Shown in pieces: positions 1 to 7,296 of a stretch of 7,828 bases of DNA. The stretch covers positions 1 to 7,828 of the forward strand of contig JAANXI010000013.1 in assembly GCA_018263365.1 (NCBI GenBank), read 5' to 3'. Each line of letters begins with the position of its first letter. Position 1 is the stretch's first letter. This stretch comes from Fidelibacterota bacterium. GTDB taxonomy: Bacteria; Fidelibacterota; JAANXI01. Below the pieces are notes generated by a model. It did no database searches. It had not been told where the DNA came from and saw nothing but the letters and a program-made list of their open reading frames with translations. Both the position numbers and the translations under genes were made by a program.

Positions 1-16
1 TGTGCTCTTCCGATCT
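1..16. other. Illumina TruSeq adapter remnant (non-genomic)
   Basis: The window opens with TGTGCTCTTCCGATCT. This is identical to the 3' end of the standard Illumina TruSeq read-2 adapter, whose last bases are GTGTGCTCTTCCGATCT. A 16-base exact match at the very first base is far more likely to be untrimmed adapter than genome. It happens to leave the menA reading frame open, so it would be translated as five or six spurious residues. The genomic sequence should be taken to begin at about base 17. Confidence 0.93.
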
Positions 17-18
17 TC

Positions 19-603
19 GGACTGACTGTCCCCTTAGGTCTTTACCTTATTTGGCTCGCAGGGTGGCCAGTATTGGCGATTGGTCTGCTGTCAATAGCGG
101 CCGGTATTGCATACACAGGCGGTCCGTATCCCCTTGCGTACAACGGTTTGGGCGATCTCTTTGTCCTGATATTCTTCGGTGGCGTAGCTACTATCGGCAC
201 TTATTATGTGCAAGCACAGGAAGTCTCACTGTTGGCAGTGCTGGCCGCTATTCCGGCCGGCGCTCTCATCACCAATATTTTGGTGGTGAACAATTACCGG
301 GATATCGAGTCGGACCGGGAAGCGGGCAAACTTACGCTGGCGGTCATCATCGGTGAAGCCGGCAGCAGGCTCGAATACCTTTTCTTTAACGGCGTCAGTT
401 ATCTGGTTCCACTCATTTTTTTTCTCTTTTTCGATTTCTCTCTCTGGGTTCTCCTCCCGTTGCTTTCTGTACCACTGGCGCTGAAAAACATGCGAATGCT
501 GTATAGCGGGATGAGCGGAAAGCCCTTAAACAAGTTATTAGCCAGCACAGCACGATTGTGTCTCATCTATGGTCTGCTTTTCTCCGCCGGAATCATCCTG
601 TGA
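19..603 (+). CDS. menA: 1,4-dihydroxy-2-naphthoate polyprenyltransferase MenA, 5'-truncated
   Basis: Integral membrane prenyltransferase of the UbiA family. It attaches a polyprenyl chain to 1,4-dihydroxy-2-naphthoate to form demethylmenaquinone at the cytoplasmic membrane. The reading frame is open from the left edge; the first full codon after the adapter is at 19. About 195 residues remain of a family usually near 300, so roughly the first 100 are missing, including the first Asp-rich motif. Visible hallmarks are the MenA-type block GGPYPLAYNGLGDLFV (about 118-165), followed by a hydrophobic segment with GTYYVQ. The second Asp-rich motif, NNYRDIESD (289-315), binds Mg-diphosphate and is followed by AGKLTLAV. 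Several hydrophobic helices follow to the C-terminus. The first possible internal starts (for example TTG at 73) are not real starts, because conserved sequence continues upstream. The stop TGA overlaps the start of menC. The family call is secure; the prenyl length cannot be read from sequence. Confidence 0.93.
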   Translation, partial: GLTVPLGLYLIWLAGWPVLAIGLLSIAAGIAYTGGPYPLAYNGLGDLFVLIFFGGVATIGTYYVQAQEVSLLAVLAAIPAGALITNILVVNNYRDIESDREAGKLTLAVIIGEAGSRLEYLFFNGVSYLVPLIFFLFFDFSLWVLLPLLSVPLALKNMRMLYSGMSGKPLNKLLASTARLCLIYGLLFSAGIIL

Positions 604-1697
604 TTATCAACGAACTACAAATCGCGCCATATGAGTATCCCTTTCGCAGGCCGTTCACGACCGCCAATGATTCACTGACATCCCGCCGGGGTTTTTACGT
701 CCGGCTTTGCTCATCAAATGGATACACCGGTTTGGGCGAAGCTGCTCCGCTCCCGGGATTTACCAGGGAGTCGTATGAAGATGTCCGGGAAACGCTTTCT
801 GCATTAGAAGACTTGTTTTCCCGCTCTCCTCATTCATTTCGGTTCAAAGACGGTTTACCTGAGGAAAATGATATACTGAAATCCCAACTGGCGACGAATC
901 GGTTCGCACTCGAATCGGCTCTGTTGGATATCCACGCTCAAGCGCAAAACCAGTCCCTCTCTTCCCTGCTTTCAGACTCGCCGGCACTGACTATATCGGT
1001 GAATGCAACTGTTGGACAACTAAAAGAACCACAGGTAGTGCAATCTGTTCGCCAAAATATTGAATCAGGATTCAAAGCGATAAAACTCAAAATTGGCAGG
1101 CGGAATTTTGAAGAAGATTTAGATGTCGTCGGATCGATAGCCCCCCACCTAGCAAATGATATCAAGCTTCGGTTGGATGTGAATCAGGCGTGGTCGTATG
1201 CCGAGGCATTGACAAACATGGCGAAACTTGCAGATTTTCCCATTGAGTATATCGAGCAGCCGGTTCCCTCAGATGATCTGACTTCACTGCAAAAATTACG
1301 GGAGGAACGCATTCTGCCAATTGCCGCAGATGAGGCAGTGGATTCCATGGCATCAATCCGGGAAATAATTGATAATCGCGCAGCCGATTACCTGATATTA
1401 AAGCCCTCATTTCTGGGTATTATACCGACTATTGAGGCGATAAAACTGGCAGAACAAAACGAGATGAGAGTCGTTCTGACCTCTGGTCTGGATTCGATTG
1501 TCGGTATGAGCGTTGCCTGTCATCTCGCTGCCGCTTTTCTGCCGGGTGTCGTACATGGATTAGGGACGGAAGGTTTTCTTGAGTATCCCTGGAAAGGACC
1601 AATTATCCCAATCATAAATGGACGGATACAATTACCGGATGTTCCGGGCATAGGATTACCTGACTTCGTTCGATCGGAGGTAATATCCGGTGGCTGA
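600..1697 (+). CDS. menC: o-succinylbenzoate synthase MenC
   Basis: Enolase-superfamily dehydratase. It converts SHCHC (2-succinyl-6-hydroxy-2,4-cyclohexadiene-1-carboxylate) to o-succinylbenzoate in cytoplasmic menaquinone synthesis. With the GTG start at 600 the protein is 365 residues, a normal length. An in-frame GTG at 558 would add 14 residues inside menA, but the homologous N-terminus (MIINELQIAPYEYPF) begins at 600. The start and the menA stop share GTGA (600-603), which implies translational coupling; I see no clear Shine-Dalgarno sequence. The N-terminal capping domain spans about 1-125 and the barrel about 135-350. Active-site residues are all present: the KLK lysines K162/K164, metal ligands D193 (LDVNQAW), E219 (YIEQP) and D244 (AADEA), and the second catalytic lysine K268 (ILKPS). 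Some enolase-superfamily relatives are N-succinylamino-acid racemases or dipeptide epimerases, but the position between menA and menE makes MenC the clear choice. Confidence 0.95.
   Translation: MIINELQIAPYEYPFRRPFTTANDSLTSRRGFYVRLCSSNGYTGLGEAAPLPGFTRESYEDVRETLSALEDLFSRSPHSFRFKDGLPEENDILKSQLATNRFALESALLDIHAQAQNQSLSSLLSDSPALTISVNATVGQLKEPQVVQSVRQNIESGFKAIKLKIGRRNFEEDLDVVGSIAPHLANDIKLRLDVNQAWSYAEALTNMAKLADFPIEYIEQPVPSDDLTSLQKLREERILPIAADEAVDSMASIREIIDNRAADYLILKPSFLGIIPTIEAIKLAEQNEMRVVLTSGLDSIVGMSVACHLAAAFLPGVVHGLGTEGFLEYPWKGPIIPIINGRIQLPDVPGIGLPDFVRSEVISGG
1676..1681 (+). promoter_or_regulatory. Ribosome-binding site of menE
   Basis: GGAGGT is a near-perfect Shine-Dalgarno sequence located inside the last codons of menC. 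It ends 8 bases before the GTG at 1690. It fixes the menE start and shows that menE is translated from its own strong site despite overlapping menC by 8 bases. Confidence 0.85.
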
Positions 1698-3153
1698 GAA
1701 ATTCTCTCCATGGCTGGCGCATGCGGCAGAAGTCTATCCTGGAAAAACTGCGCTGCAATTCCGGCAATACACCTGGACTTACGCTCAACTGTACAAGGCG
1801 ACAGGGCATTTTGCGCAATCCATGGGTATCGAACGCGATTCACGGATTGCAATAATCAGCGTGAACTGTCCCGAGCAGATAATAGCATCGCATGGGATAA
1901 TGCTTGTCGGAGGTACGGTCGCGCACATTAACCACCGCCTGTCTCCCGCAGAAATTGCTGAGCAGGTTAAGCAAATCTCGCCGGATTTGGTTTTATTTCA
2001 GGAAAATCTGAACGAGAAAATCCCTGAGACTGTCAACGCTTTCTCCCTTGACGCGGTGGACCTTTTTATGAGAACGCCACTGAGTCTCCGGGATAAGGGT
2101 ATTTCCCCCGATGCGACATGCGCCATCTTCATGACTTCCGGCACGACCGGCACTCCGAAAGCGGTGCAGTTATCCTACAGAAATTTCATTGCGAGTGCTA
2201 TCAGTTCAGCGTTGAATATAGGAATTAATCCAGAAGATAGATGGCTGGCCTGTCTCCCGCTGGATCATATCGGCGGATTCTCGATTTTAACGCGATCGGC
2301 AATCTACGGAACGGCTGTCGAACTCCATTCCGGATTTGATCCTGATTGGATTAAGCAATCTCTGGCTCACAACGGTACCTCCCTTATGTCCCTTGTTCCG
2401 ACCATGCTCCAAAAGTTACTTGATATCGGAGTACAACCTACCGAATCACTCAGGGCAATATTGCTGGGTGGTGGTCGCATTCAAAAGGATCTCGTACAAA
2501 AAGCATGGGACTCAGGACTCCCGGTTCTCCCTTCCTATGGGCTGACTGAGGCCTGCTCACAGGTGACGACTCTGCCACCGGAAGAAGTTAACGAGAGACC
2601 TGATTCCGCAGGTAAGCCACTGCCGATGACCGAAATCAAAATTATCTCCGAGGATGGCGAGGAAAGCTCCGCAGGCAAAATCGGAGAGATCCATGTGAAA
2701 AGCCCAAAAGTGATGAATGGATATCTTAACGATCCGGAAGCGACTCGCCAATCCATAAAAAATAACTGGCTGACGACCGGCGACTCTGGGCACGTGGATG
2801 CAGATGGGTTCCTCTATCCCGTCTCCAGGCGCAGCGATCTGATTGTGAGTGGCGGGGAAAATATTTATCCGGTAGAGGTGGAATCGGCCCTTTCGAAACA
2901 CCCGGATATCAAAGACGTGTGCGTTTTCGGAATCGATGATGAAAAACTGGGGCAAAAAGTCGCTGCGGCGATAGTGTTAAAAGCGGGACTCCAACTCAAA
3001 TCAATCCAGCTTACACAGAACGAATTTCCGGAATTGGCGTCCTACAAATTCCCGAAAGAGATCGTGCAGGTTAAGGCAATCCCGAAAACATCACTGGGCA
3101 AACCAAAGCGAAGAATCTTACAAAAACGGTTTTCTGCCAAACTTTCGGAGTAA
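1690..3153 (+). CDS. menE: o-succinylbenzoate--CoA ligase MenE
   Basis: ANL-superfamily adenylate-forming ligase. It activates o-succinylbenzoate with ATP and joins it to CoA, giving the substrate for MenB in menaquinone synthesis. The 487-residue length is typical. The GTG start at 1690 is set by GGAGGT 8 bases upstream. Motifs in order: the phosphate-binding loop TSGTTGTPK (149-157); LPLDHIGGFSIL (189-200), a MenE-type active-site segment with H193; the adenine-site motif YGLTEA (283-288); TTGD with D365, which binds ribose; the hinge region SRRSDLIVSGGENIYP (379-394); and the C-terminal catalytic lysine K471 in SLGKPKRR. The hinge motif usually begins with Gly (GRxxD) but has Ser379 here, a mild deviation. 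The C-terminal domain is about residues 380-487. Related fatty-acyl-CoA ligases share these motifs, but the length and the overlap with menC settle the identity. It is the last gene of the visible plus-strand operon. Confidence 0.95.
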   Translation: MAEKFSPWLAHAAEVYPGKTALQFRQYTWTYAQLYKATGHFAQSMGIERDSRIAIISVNCPEQIIASHGIMLVGGTVAHINHRLSPAEIAEQVKQISPDLVLFQENLNEKIPETVNAFSLDAVDLFMRTPLSLRDKGISPDATCAIFMTSGTTGTPKAVQLSYRNFIASAISSALNIGINPEDRWLACLPLDHIGGFSILTRSAIYGTAVELHSGFDPDWIKQSLAHNGTSLMSLVPTMLQKLLDIGVQPTESLRAILLGGGRIQKDLVQKAWDSGLPVLPSYGLTEACSQVTTLPPEEVNERPDSAGKPLPMTEIKIISEDGEESSAGKIGEIHVKSPKVMNGYLNDPEATRQSIKNNWLTTGDSGHVDADGFLYPVSRRSDLIVSGGENIYPVEVESALSKHPDIKDVCVFGIDDEKLGQKVAAAIVLKAGLQLKSIQLTQNEFPELASYKFPKEIVQVKAIPKTSLGKPKRRILQKRFSAKLSE

Positions 3154-3365
3154 CCAACCATCCCTTTTTAACAGTGCGAAAACGGTTAAATGCATTAAAA
3201 TCCACATGCAGGGTGGACTTAAACACACTACATTTTGGGTTTATTAATCAGCCAATAAAGTCGACTATAATATTAGTCAAATTATTGACACTTCTTATAT
3301 GGTATATACTAAGATAATGCGGTAAATATAGTGCAAAATTGGAAGTGCGCTATATATAATGCGCT
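3154..3365. other. AT-rich gap between convergent genes
   Basis: This is a 212-base non-coding stretch between the 3' ends of menE (plus) and the patatin gene (minus). By hand count 71 of 212 bases are G or C (about 33%), well below the flanking genes. It contains a weak AT-rich inverted repeat TTTAAC/GTTAAA (3167-3172 and 3185-3190), a TCCAC/GTGGA hairpin (listed separately), and promoter-like hexamers such as TTGACA (3285-3290) and TATAAT (3266-3271 and 3355-3360). None of the hexamers is well spaced with a partner. I see no open reading frame with a ribosome-binding site and no recognisable RNA gene. Confidence 0.8.
3196..3217 (-). terminator. Possible weak terminator downstream of the patatin gene
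   Basis: Read on the minus strand, a 5-base-pair stem (TCCAC pairing with GTGGA, plus-strand 3201-3205 and 3213-3217, 7-base loop) runs directly into TTTTAA. It lies about 150 bases beyond the patatin stop codon. The stem is short, so this is a candidate only. It would protect menE from read-through on the opposite strand. Confidence 0.25.
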
Positions 3366-6059
3366 CTAAAAATCCCACCCAAAATAGAAATAAAAAGCAT
3401 TTTCGCCAACGGATGAGACTCCGTATCCGAGGTTTAATGGTCCTGCCGGAGTGGTCACTCCCATCCCGATACCGCGTCCGTTAATAAAATCCTCGCGACT
3501 GATTTTATGGATGATTTGGGTGGAATATGCGGCAATATCATACCGAAGATAAAAGTTCAAATCGAAGAGCGAGCTCACCGGCAGACGATACCGGTATTCC
3601 AGACTTCCCTGGTAAATTTTTGGCGCCCAGACTTGTTGTTCCTGCAACCCGAAAAACGAATCGATGCCCCCAAGCCGGAACCACTCGGAAAAAGGCAGGG
3701 TCTGGTCTCCCACTCCTACCCGGATCTTCGGATGAATTGTATTTCTTCGCAGAAAAGTAAAATACCACTCGGTCAGCAATTCGAAGCGGGCGAAGCCAAC
3801 GTCACCAGCCAATTCTTTGGGGGCTGTTTCATAGCTAATCTTCTGATAATTTCCAGTGCGGGCGAAAGCTGTCCGATCTTTGGTGTCAATTACCGATTGA
3901 GCTGAGAGGCTCACTACAGTCGTATCTCGATTGTAATCCGGTTCACTTTCCGGACCATCCAGGATAACACGCTGCGCCTTCCCGGTAAAATTCACCAGGC
4001 CTAACCGTGCGATTTGATGTCCCAGGGAATACGAGATAAATCGTCGATCCAGCGTAAAATTACTGGTTTCGAAATCACTCTGATCATCGTAAAGCCGAAA
4101 CCAGTCCCAGCTATATCCTATGGCGAAATCGTAAGTGATATATGTTTTGAAAAATCGATCCGCCGAATAATGCTGGTGGATATACGCCGATTCTGTTCCC
4201 AGTTTCAGTTCGGTCCCAATTCGAACTCCCCGTCCTCTGAAATTCTGGTGTTGCAGGGTAAATAATCCTGCATTACCACGCTGATTATTTACTTTATACC
4301 CAAACCGAACGCCCAGGTATTTCTTCTCCACCACGTGAAAAACGAGATTCCACCCTGACGTCTCTTCCGCCGGTACAAATTCGACGCTGGCGTAATCGTA
4401 CAGTTCGGTACTAAAGATATTGGTTATCGACCTTTTTATATCTCCGACATTCACAAAATCACCGGGAGAAATTTTTACCTCCCTGGTGATGACGAAATCT
4501 CTGGAAATCTCATTTCCGCTGACGTGGATTTGATTCACAATCCCCTCCGCGATGCGCACGGTAACTCTGCCCGACTCCGGTTCCCAAATAACGGTATCAA
4601 CCTGTGCGAGTGTATATCCGCCAGCGCGGTACCTTCTGATAAGCTGTGTTATCAGGGCTTCCAGCATTTGCGGATTGTAGGGATATCCCTCCATTGTGGC
4701 AAAATGCCGGGCAATAACCGAATCGGGAAATAGCGTCACGCCGGTCACAGTCGTTTTTTTAACTGGCGGACGTTCCCGGACCCGGAATTCCAATGATGTC
4801 GAATCATTGTGCTGTCTAATCACGGCGAGTGCATTCTCAAAATACCCGGAACTGATAATGCTTTGCAGGGAACTGTCAATCCGGCTGCCGCGAATGGCGG
4901 GTCGGTTTGTGAGTCGGGAATACCTGGCGATCTCCCGGAGATGGGCTTGCGATAATACGGAATTTCCTGAAATCGAAACAGTGTCGATGTTATACCGCAC
5001 GGTATCTACGTCAGCCAGGCCGGCATAGGTGTTTCGTATTTCTTCCACCTTTTGCAGTCCGGCGCGATATCCCCGCTCGATAAATTCAGCCGCCTGGCTT
5101 TCGTATTCGGACAGTTCCTCATTAAAGTCCGGTGTGATAACCACATCCGCATTGTCGAGCGCTTCTTCTCTGCTGGTGTTCATCAGGATATTGATGACCT
5201 GGTCGGCGACCGTCAGCAGGTTTTTCAGTTCTTTGGGATCGTACAGTTTGGCCCGGACGTCCACTGCGACCACCATATCCGCACCGATATCTCTGGACAA
5301 ATTTATAGGAATGTTATCGGCGACCCCGCCATCGATGAGGCGCTTCCCTTCCCGCATTACCGGTGACAAGACCATCGGAATTGACATGCTCGCCTGGATT
5401 GCCTCAACCCAATCGCCCTGGTCGATTACGACCCGATCGCCACTTTCAAGATTCGTCGCCACCGACCGGAATTTCGCAGGATAATGGTCGAAGTCGCGTA
5501 TGGTATTCAGCGGTGACCGCATATACAAATTGAGGAGCTCCGTTCCGATCCCTTGTCCCGGAGTAATTGAGATTGGGATATACGGTTTCAGGCTGTCAAA
5601 CCGGACATCGATAAGGTATTTGCTGGCCTGCTCTTTTTGGCTGACGAACAGATTCCGCCGTTGCGTCTGATCGATGAACAGGGTTTCGTAGTCGATGGCG
5701 CGGGCAATACTGTCAATTTCCTCAATGGTATACCCTAACGCGTATAATCCGCCAATGATGCTTCCCGAACTGGTTCCGGTAATGTTATCAATGGGAATAT
5801 TATTTTCTTCAAATGCCTTGAGCACACCGACGTGCGCAATCCCCTTCAATCCCCCGCCGGAGAGCGCCAGACCGATTTTCGGACGCACTACTTTCTGGTA
5901 CCGTACTCCAGGGTACACGGTACTCGAATACTCATGGGTCTCGACGATAAATGATTTAACAATGTTGTCCTCCTGAGCCAGTCCCTGTTGTGGCATAGTA
6001 GTGCCCAGGAGGAGAATAATCGCAATGATTGACTTGGATTTATTCACGTTTATTCGCAC
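3366..6059 (-). CDS. Patatin-like phospholipase fused to three POTRA domains and an Omp85 beta-barrel
   Basis: Outer-membrane protein of 897 residues with a predicted lipid-hydrolysing domain. Domains in order: signal peptide 1-28 (basic N-region, hydrophobic IIAIILLLG core, likely cleavage after GLA); patatin domain about 61-310; helical linker about 310-350; three POTRA repeats at about 355-430, 431-505 and 506-579; and a bacterial-surface-antigen/Omp85 barrel at 580-897 ending in aromatic Phe. The patatin oxyanion loop is GGGLKG (68-73). The catalytic Ser-Asp dyad is S97 in GTSSG (95-99) and D243 in DGG (243-245), so the enzyme looks active. The architecture resembles PlpD/FplA type Vd autotransporters, but those have one POTRA; three-POTRA versions occur in Bacteroidota-like phyla. 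The barrel segment LGGIDSFFGLQ (797-806 region) lacks the usual Arg-Gly of Omp85 loop 6. The start is uncertain: GTG at 6059 has no clear Shine-Dalgarno, and GTG at 6047 is an alternative that shortens the signal peptide by four residues. Substrate and exact role are unknown. Confidence 0.9.
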   Translation of the reverse strand: MRINVNKSKSIIAIILLLGTTMPQQGLAQEDNIVKSFIVETHEYSSTVYPGVRYQKVVRPKIGLALSGGGLKGIAHVGVLKAFEENNIPIDNITGTSSGSIIGGLYALGYTIEEIDSIARAIDYETLFIDQTQRRNLFVSQKEQASKYLIDVRFDSLKPYIPISITPGQGIGTELLNLYMRSPLNTIRDFDHYPAKFRSVATNLESGDRVVIDQGDWVEAIQASMSIPMVLSPVMREGKRLIDGGVADNIPINLSRDIGADMVVAVDVRAKLYDPKELKNLLTVADQVINILMNTSREEALDNADVVITPDFNEELSEYESQAAEFIERGYRAGLQKVEEIRNTYAGLADVDTVRYNIDTVSISGNSVLSQAHLREIARYSRLTNRPAIRGSRIDSSLQSIISSGYFENALAVIRQHNDSTSLEFRVRERPPVKKTTVTGVTLFPDSVIARHFATMEGYPYNPQMLEALITQLIRRYRAGGYTLAQVDTVIWEPESGRVTVRIAEGIVNQIHVSGNEISRDFVITREVKISPGDFVNVGDIKRSITNIFSTELYDYASVEFVPAEETSGWNLVFHVVEKKYLGVRFGYKVNNQRGNAGLFTLQHQNFRGRGVRIGTELKLGTESAYIHQHYSADRFFKTYITYDFAIGYSWDWFRLYDDQSDFETSNFTLDRRFISYSLGHQIARLGLVNFTGKAQRVILDGPESEPDYNRDTTVVSLSAQSVIDTKDRTAFARTGNYQKISYETAPKELAGDVGFARFELLTEWYFTFLRRNTIHPKIRVGVGDQTLPFSEWFRLGGIDSFFGLQEQQVWAPKIYQGSLEYRYRLPVSSLFDLNFYLRYDIAAYSTQIIHKISREDFINGRGIGMGVTTPAGPLNLGYGVSSVGENAFYFYFGWDF

Positions 6060-6069
6060 AACATGTGGT

Positions 6070-6110
6070 AAAAACAGGTGGCGGATGATCCGGTTTCCCG
6101 GTAATCCGCC
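6070..6110 (-). terminator. Candidate hairpin terminator or attenuator between gcdH and the patatin gene
   Basis: In the 62-base gap, GGCGGAT (6080-6086) pairs perfectly with ATCCGCC (6104-6110). Inside it, CCGG (6090-6093) pairs with CCGG (6098-6101) around a TTTC loop. Read on the minus strand, the structure begins 11 bases after the gcdH stop codon and is followed by five T residues (plus-strand A-run 6070-6074) after a five-base gap. It then reaches the patatin GTG within 10 bases. This looks like a modest intrinsic terminator for gcdH, or an attenuator setting how much transcription reaches the patatin gene. The offset T-run makes it imperfect. Confidence 0.4.
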
Positions 6111-6121
6111 CGATTACGTTG

Positions 6122-7291
6122 TCATTTAAATGCTTCGATCCCGGTGATATCCGCGCCGATGATTAACCGATGGATATCGTGGGTTCCCTCGTATGTGTAC
6201 ACGGACTCCAGGTTCATCATGTGGCGAATCACCGGATATTCATCCAGGATGCCATTGGCGCCGAGGACTTCTCTGGCAACCCGGGCGGTGTCGAGGGCGA
6301 CCTTCACATTGTTCATTTTGGCCATGCTGACCATCTGGTGCCGCATTTTGCCTTCATCCTTGTTCCGTCCCAGATGATAGGCCAGTAACTGTCCCTTGGT
6401 GATTTCGGTGGCCATCGTCACCAGTTTATCCTGCACCAGCTGGAACGATGCAATCGGCTTGTCGAACTGGATCCGTTCTTTGGCATAATTTAGTGCGGTT
6501 TCGTAGGTCGCCATTGCCGAGCCAAGGGCCCCCCAGGCGATGCCATACCGGGCCTGCGTCAGGCAGCCAAGCGGTCCCCGGAGCCCTTCGCCGTTTGGCA
6601 AAATGTTTTCCTTCGGAATGCGGACGTCATCCATCACTAGTTCGGAGGTCACAGAGGCGCGAAGCGAAAATTTTCCCTTCATCTCCGGCGCGGAAAATCC
6701 GTCGGTATCCGTCGGTACAATAAATCCGCGCACGACACCGTCCAGTTTCGCCCAGACGATGGCAATATCGGATATTGTACCGTTAGTGATCCACATTTTG
6801 GCTCCATTCAGCACATAGGAATCGCCGTCCTCGACGGCTTTGGTCTTCATTCCGCCCGGATTCGAACCAAAATCCGGCTCTGTCAGGCCGAAACAGCCGA
6901 TTGCCTCGCCGGAAGCCAGTTTTGGCAGCCATTCCTGGCGCTGCTCTTCACTGCCGTATTCGTAAATCGGATACATTACCAGCGCGCCCTGCACCGAGGC
7001 GAAACTCCGCACGCCGCTGTCTCCGCGCTCCAATTCCTGCATAATCAGCCCGTAGGCGACGTTGTTCAGATTTGCACAGCCGTATTTTTCCGGCAGATTT
7101 GCGCCATACAGGCCCAGCTCCGCCATCTTCGGAATAAGGTCCTTCTGAAAGGTGCCCTCTTTATGGTGCTCCTCGATATCCGGCAGGACCTCATTCTCCA
7201 CGAAATTCCGCACCATATCGCGCACCATCAATTCCTCTTCGGAAAAATGATCGTCTAATTTATAGTAATCGATTCCCTGAAATTTCGCCAT
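6122..7291 (-). CDS. gcdH: Acyl-CoA dehydrogenase, probably decarboxylating glutaryl-CoA dehydrogenase
   Basis: FAD-dependent acyl-CoA dehydrogenase of 389 residues, close to mature GCDH. The expected reaction is oxidation and decarboxylation of glutaryl-CoA to crotonyl-CoA, with electrons passed to ETF, in lysine, tryptophan or aromatic catabolism in the cytoplasm. The N-terminal helical domain is about 15-130. The FAD/substrate middle domain has CFGLTEPDFGSNPGG (133-147) and WITN (167-170). The C-terminal helical domain ends with the catalytic base E368 in TYEGTHDIH. Residues aligning with human GCDH are kept: R95 and S99 (glutarate carboxylate; human R94, S98), and E88 and Y367 (human E87, Y369), the pair associated with decarboxylation rather than simple dehydrogenation. 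GKFSLRAS and ARYGIAWG are also GCDH-like. The ATG start is preceded by GGGGAG at good spacing. No mitochondrial-type leader is present. The substrate is inferred from residues; a related short-chain acyl-CoA dehydrogenase remains possible. Confidence 0.87.
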   Translation of the reverse strand: MAKFQGIDYYKLDDHFSEEELMVRDMVRNFVENEVLPDIEEHHKEGTFQKDLIPKMAELGLYGANLPEKYGCANLNNVAYGLIMQELERGDSGVRSFASVQGALVMYPIYEYGSEEQRQEWLPKLASGEAIGCFGLTEPDFGSNPGGMKTKAVEDGDSYVLNGAKMWITNGTISDIAIVWAKLDGVVRGFIVPTDTDGFSAPEMKGKFSLRASVTSELVMDDVRIPKENILPNGEGLRGPLGCLTQARYGIAWGALGSAMATYETALNYAKERIQFDKPIASFQLVQDKLVTMATEITKGQLLAYHLGRNKDEGKMRHQMVSMAKMNNVKVALDTARVAREVLGANGILDEYPVIRHMMNLESVYTYEGTHDIHRLIIGADITGIEAFK

Positions 7292-7296
7292 CCTTG

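Noticed and set aside
558..599. GTG at 558 as the menC start
   Set aside because: It would add 14 residues unlike the MenC N-terminus and overlap menA by 46 bases. GTG at 600 gives the expected N-terminus and a common GTGA overlap.
73..603. TTG at 73 as the start of a 176-residue MenA
   Set aside because: The frame is open to the left edge with MenA-like hydrophobic sequence before 73. The gene is truncated by the contig end, not started there.
3167..3190. TTTAAC/GTTAAA inverted repeat after menE as a terminator
   Set aside because: The stem is all A-T except one pair, has a 12-base loop and is not followed by a T-run on the plus strand, so it is too weak to call.
5029..5484. A 151-codon plus-strand open frame opposite the patatin gene
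   Set aside because: It is antisense to the well-conserved patatin and linker region and Ser/Ile-rich, with no recognisable domain. It is best explained as a shadow of the real gene.
6448..6818. Plus-strand open frames of about 90 codons opposite gcdH
   Set aside because: Their composition mirrors the antisense of a conserved acyl-CoA dehydrogenase; no family resemblance is seen.
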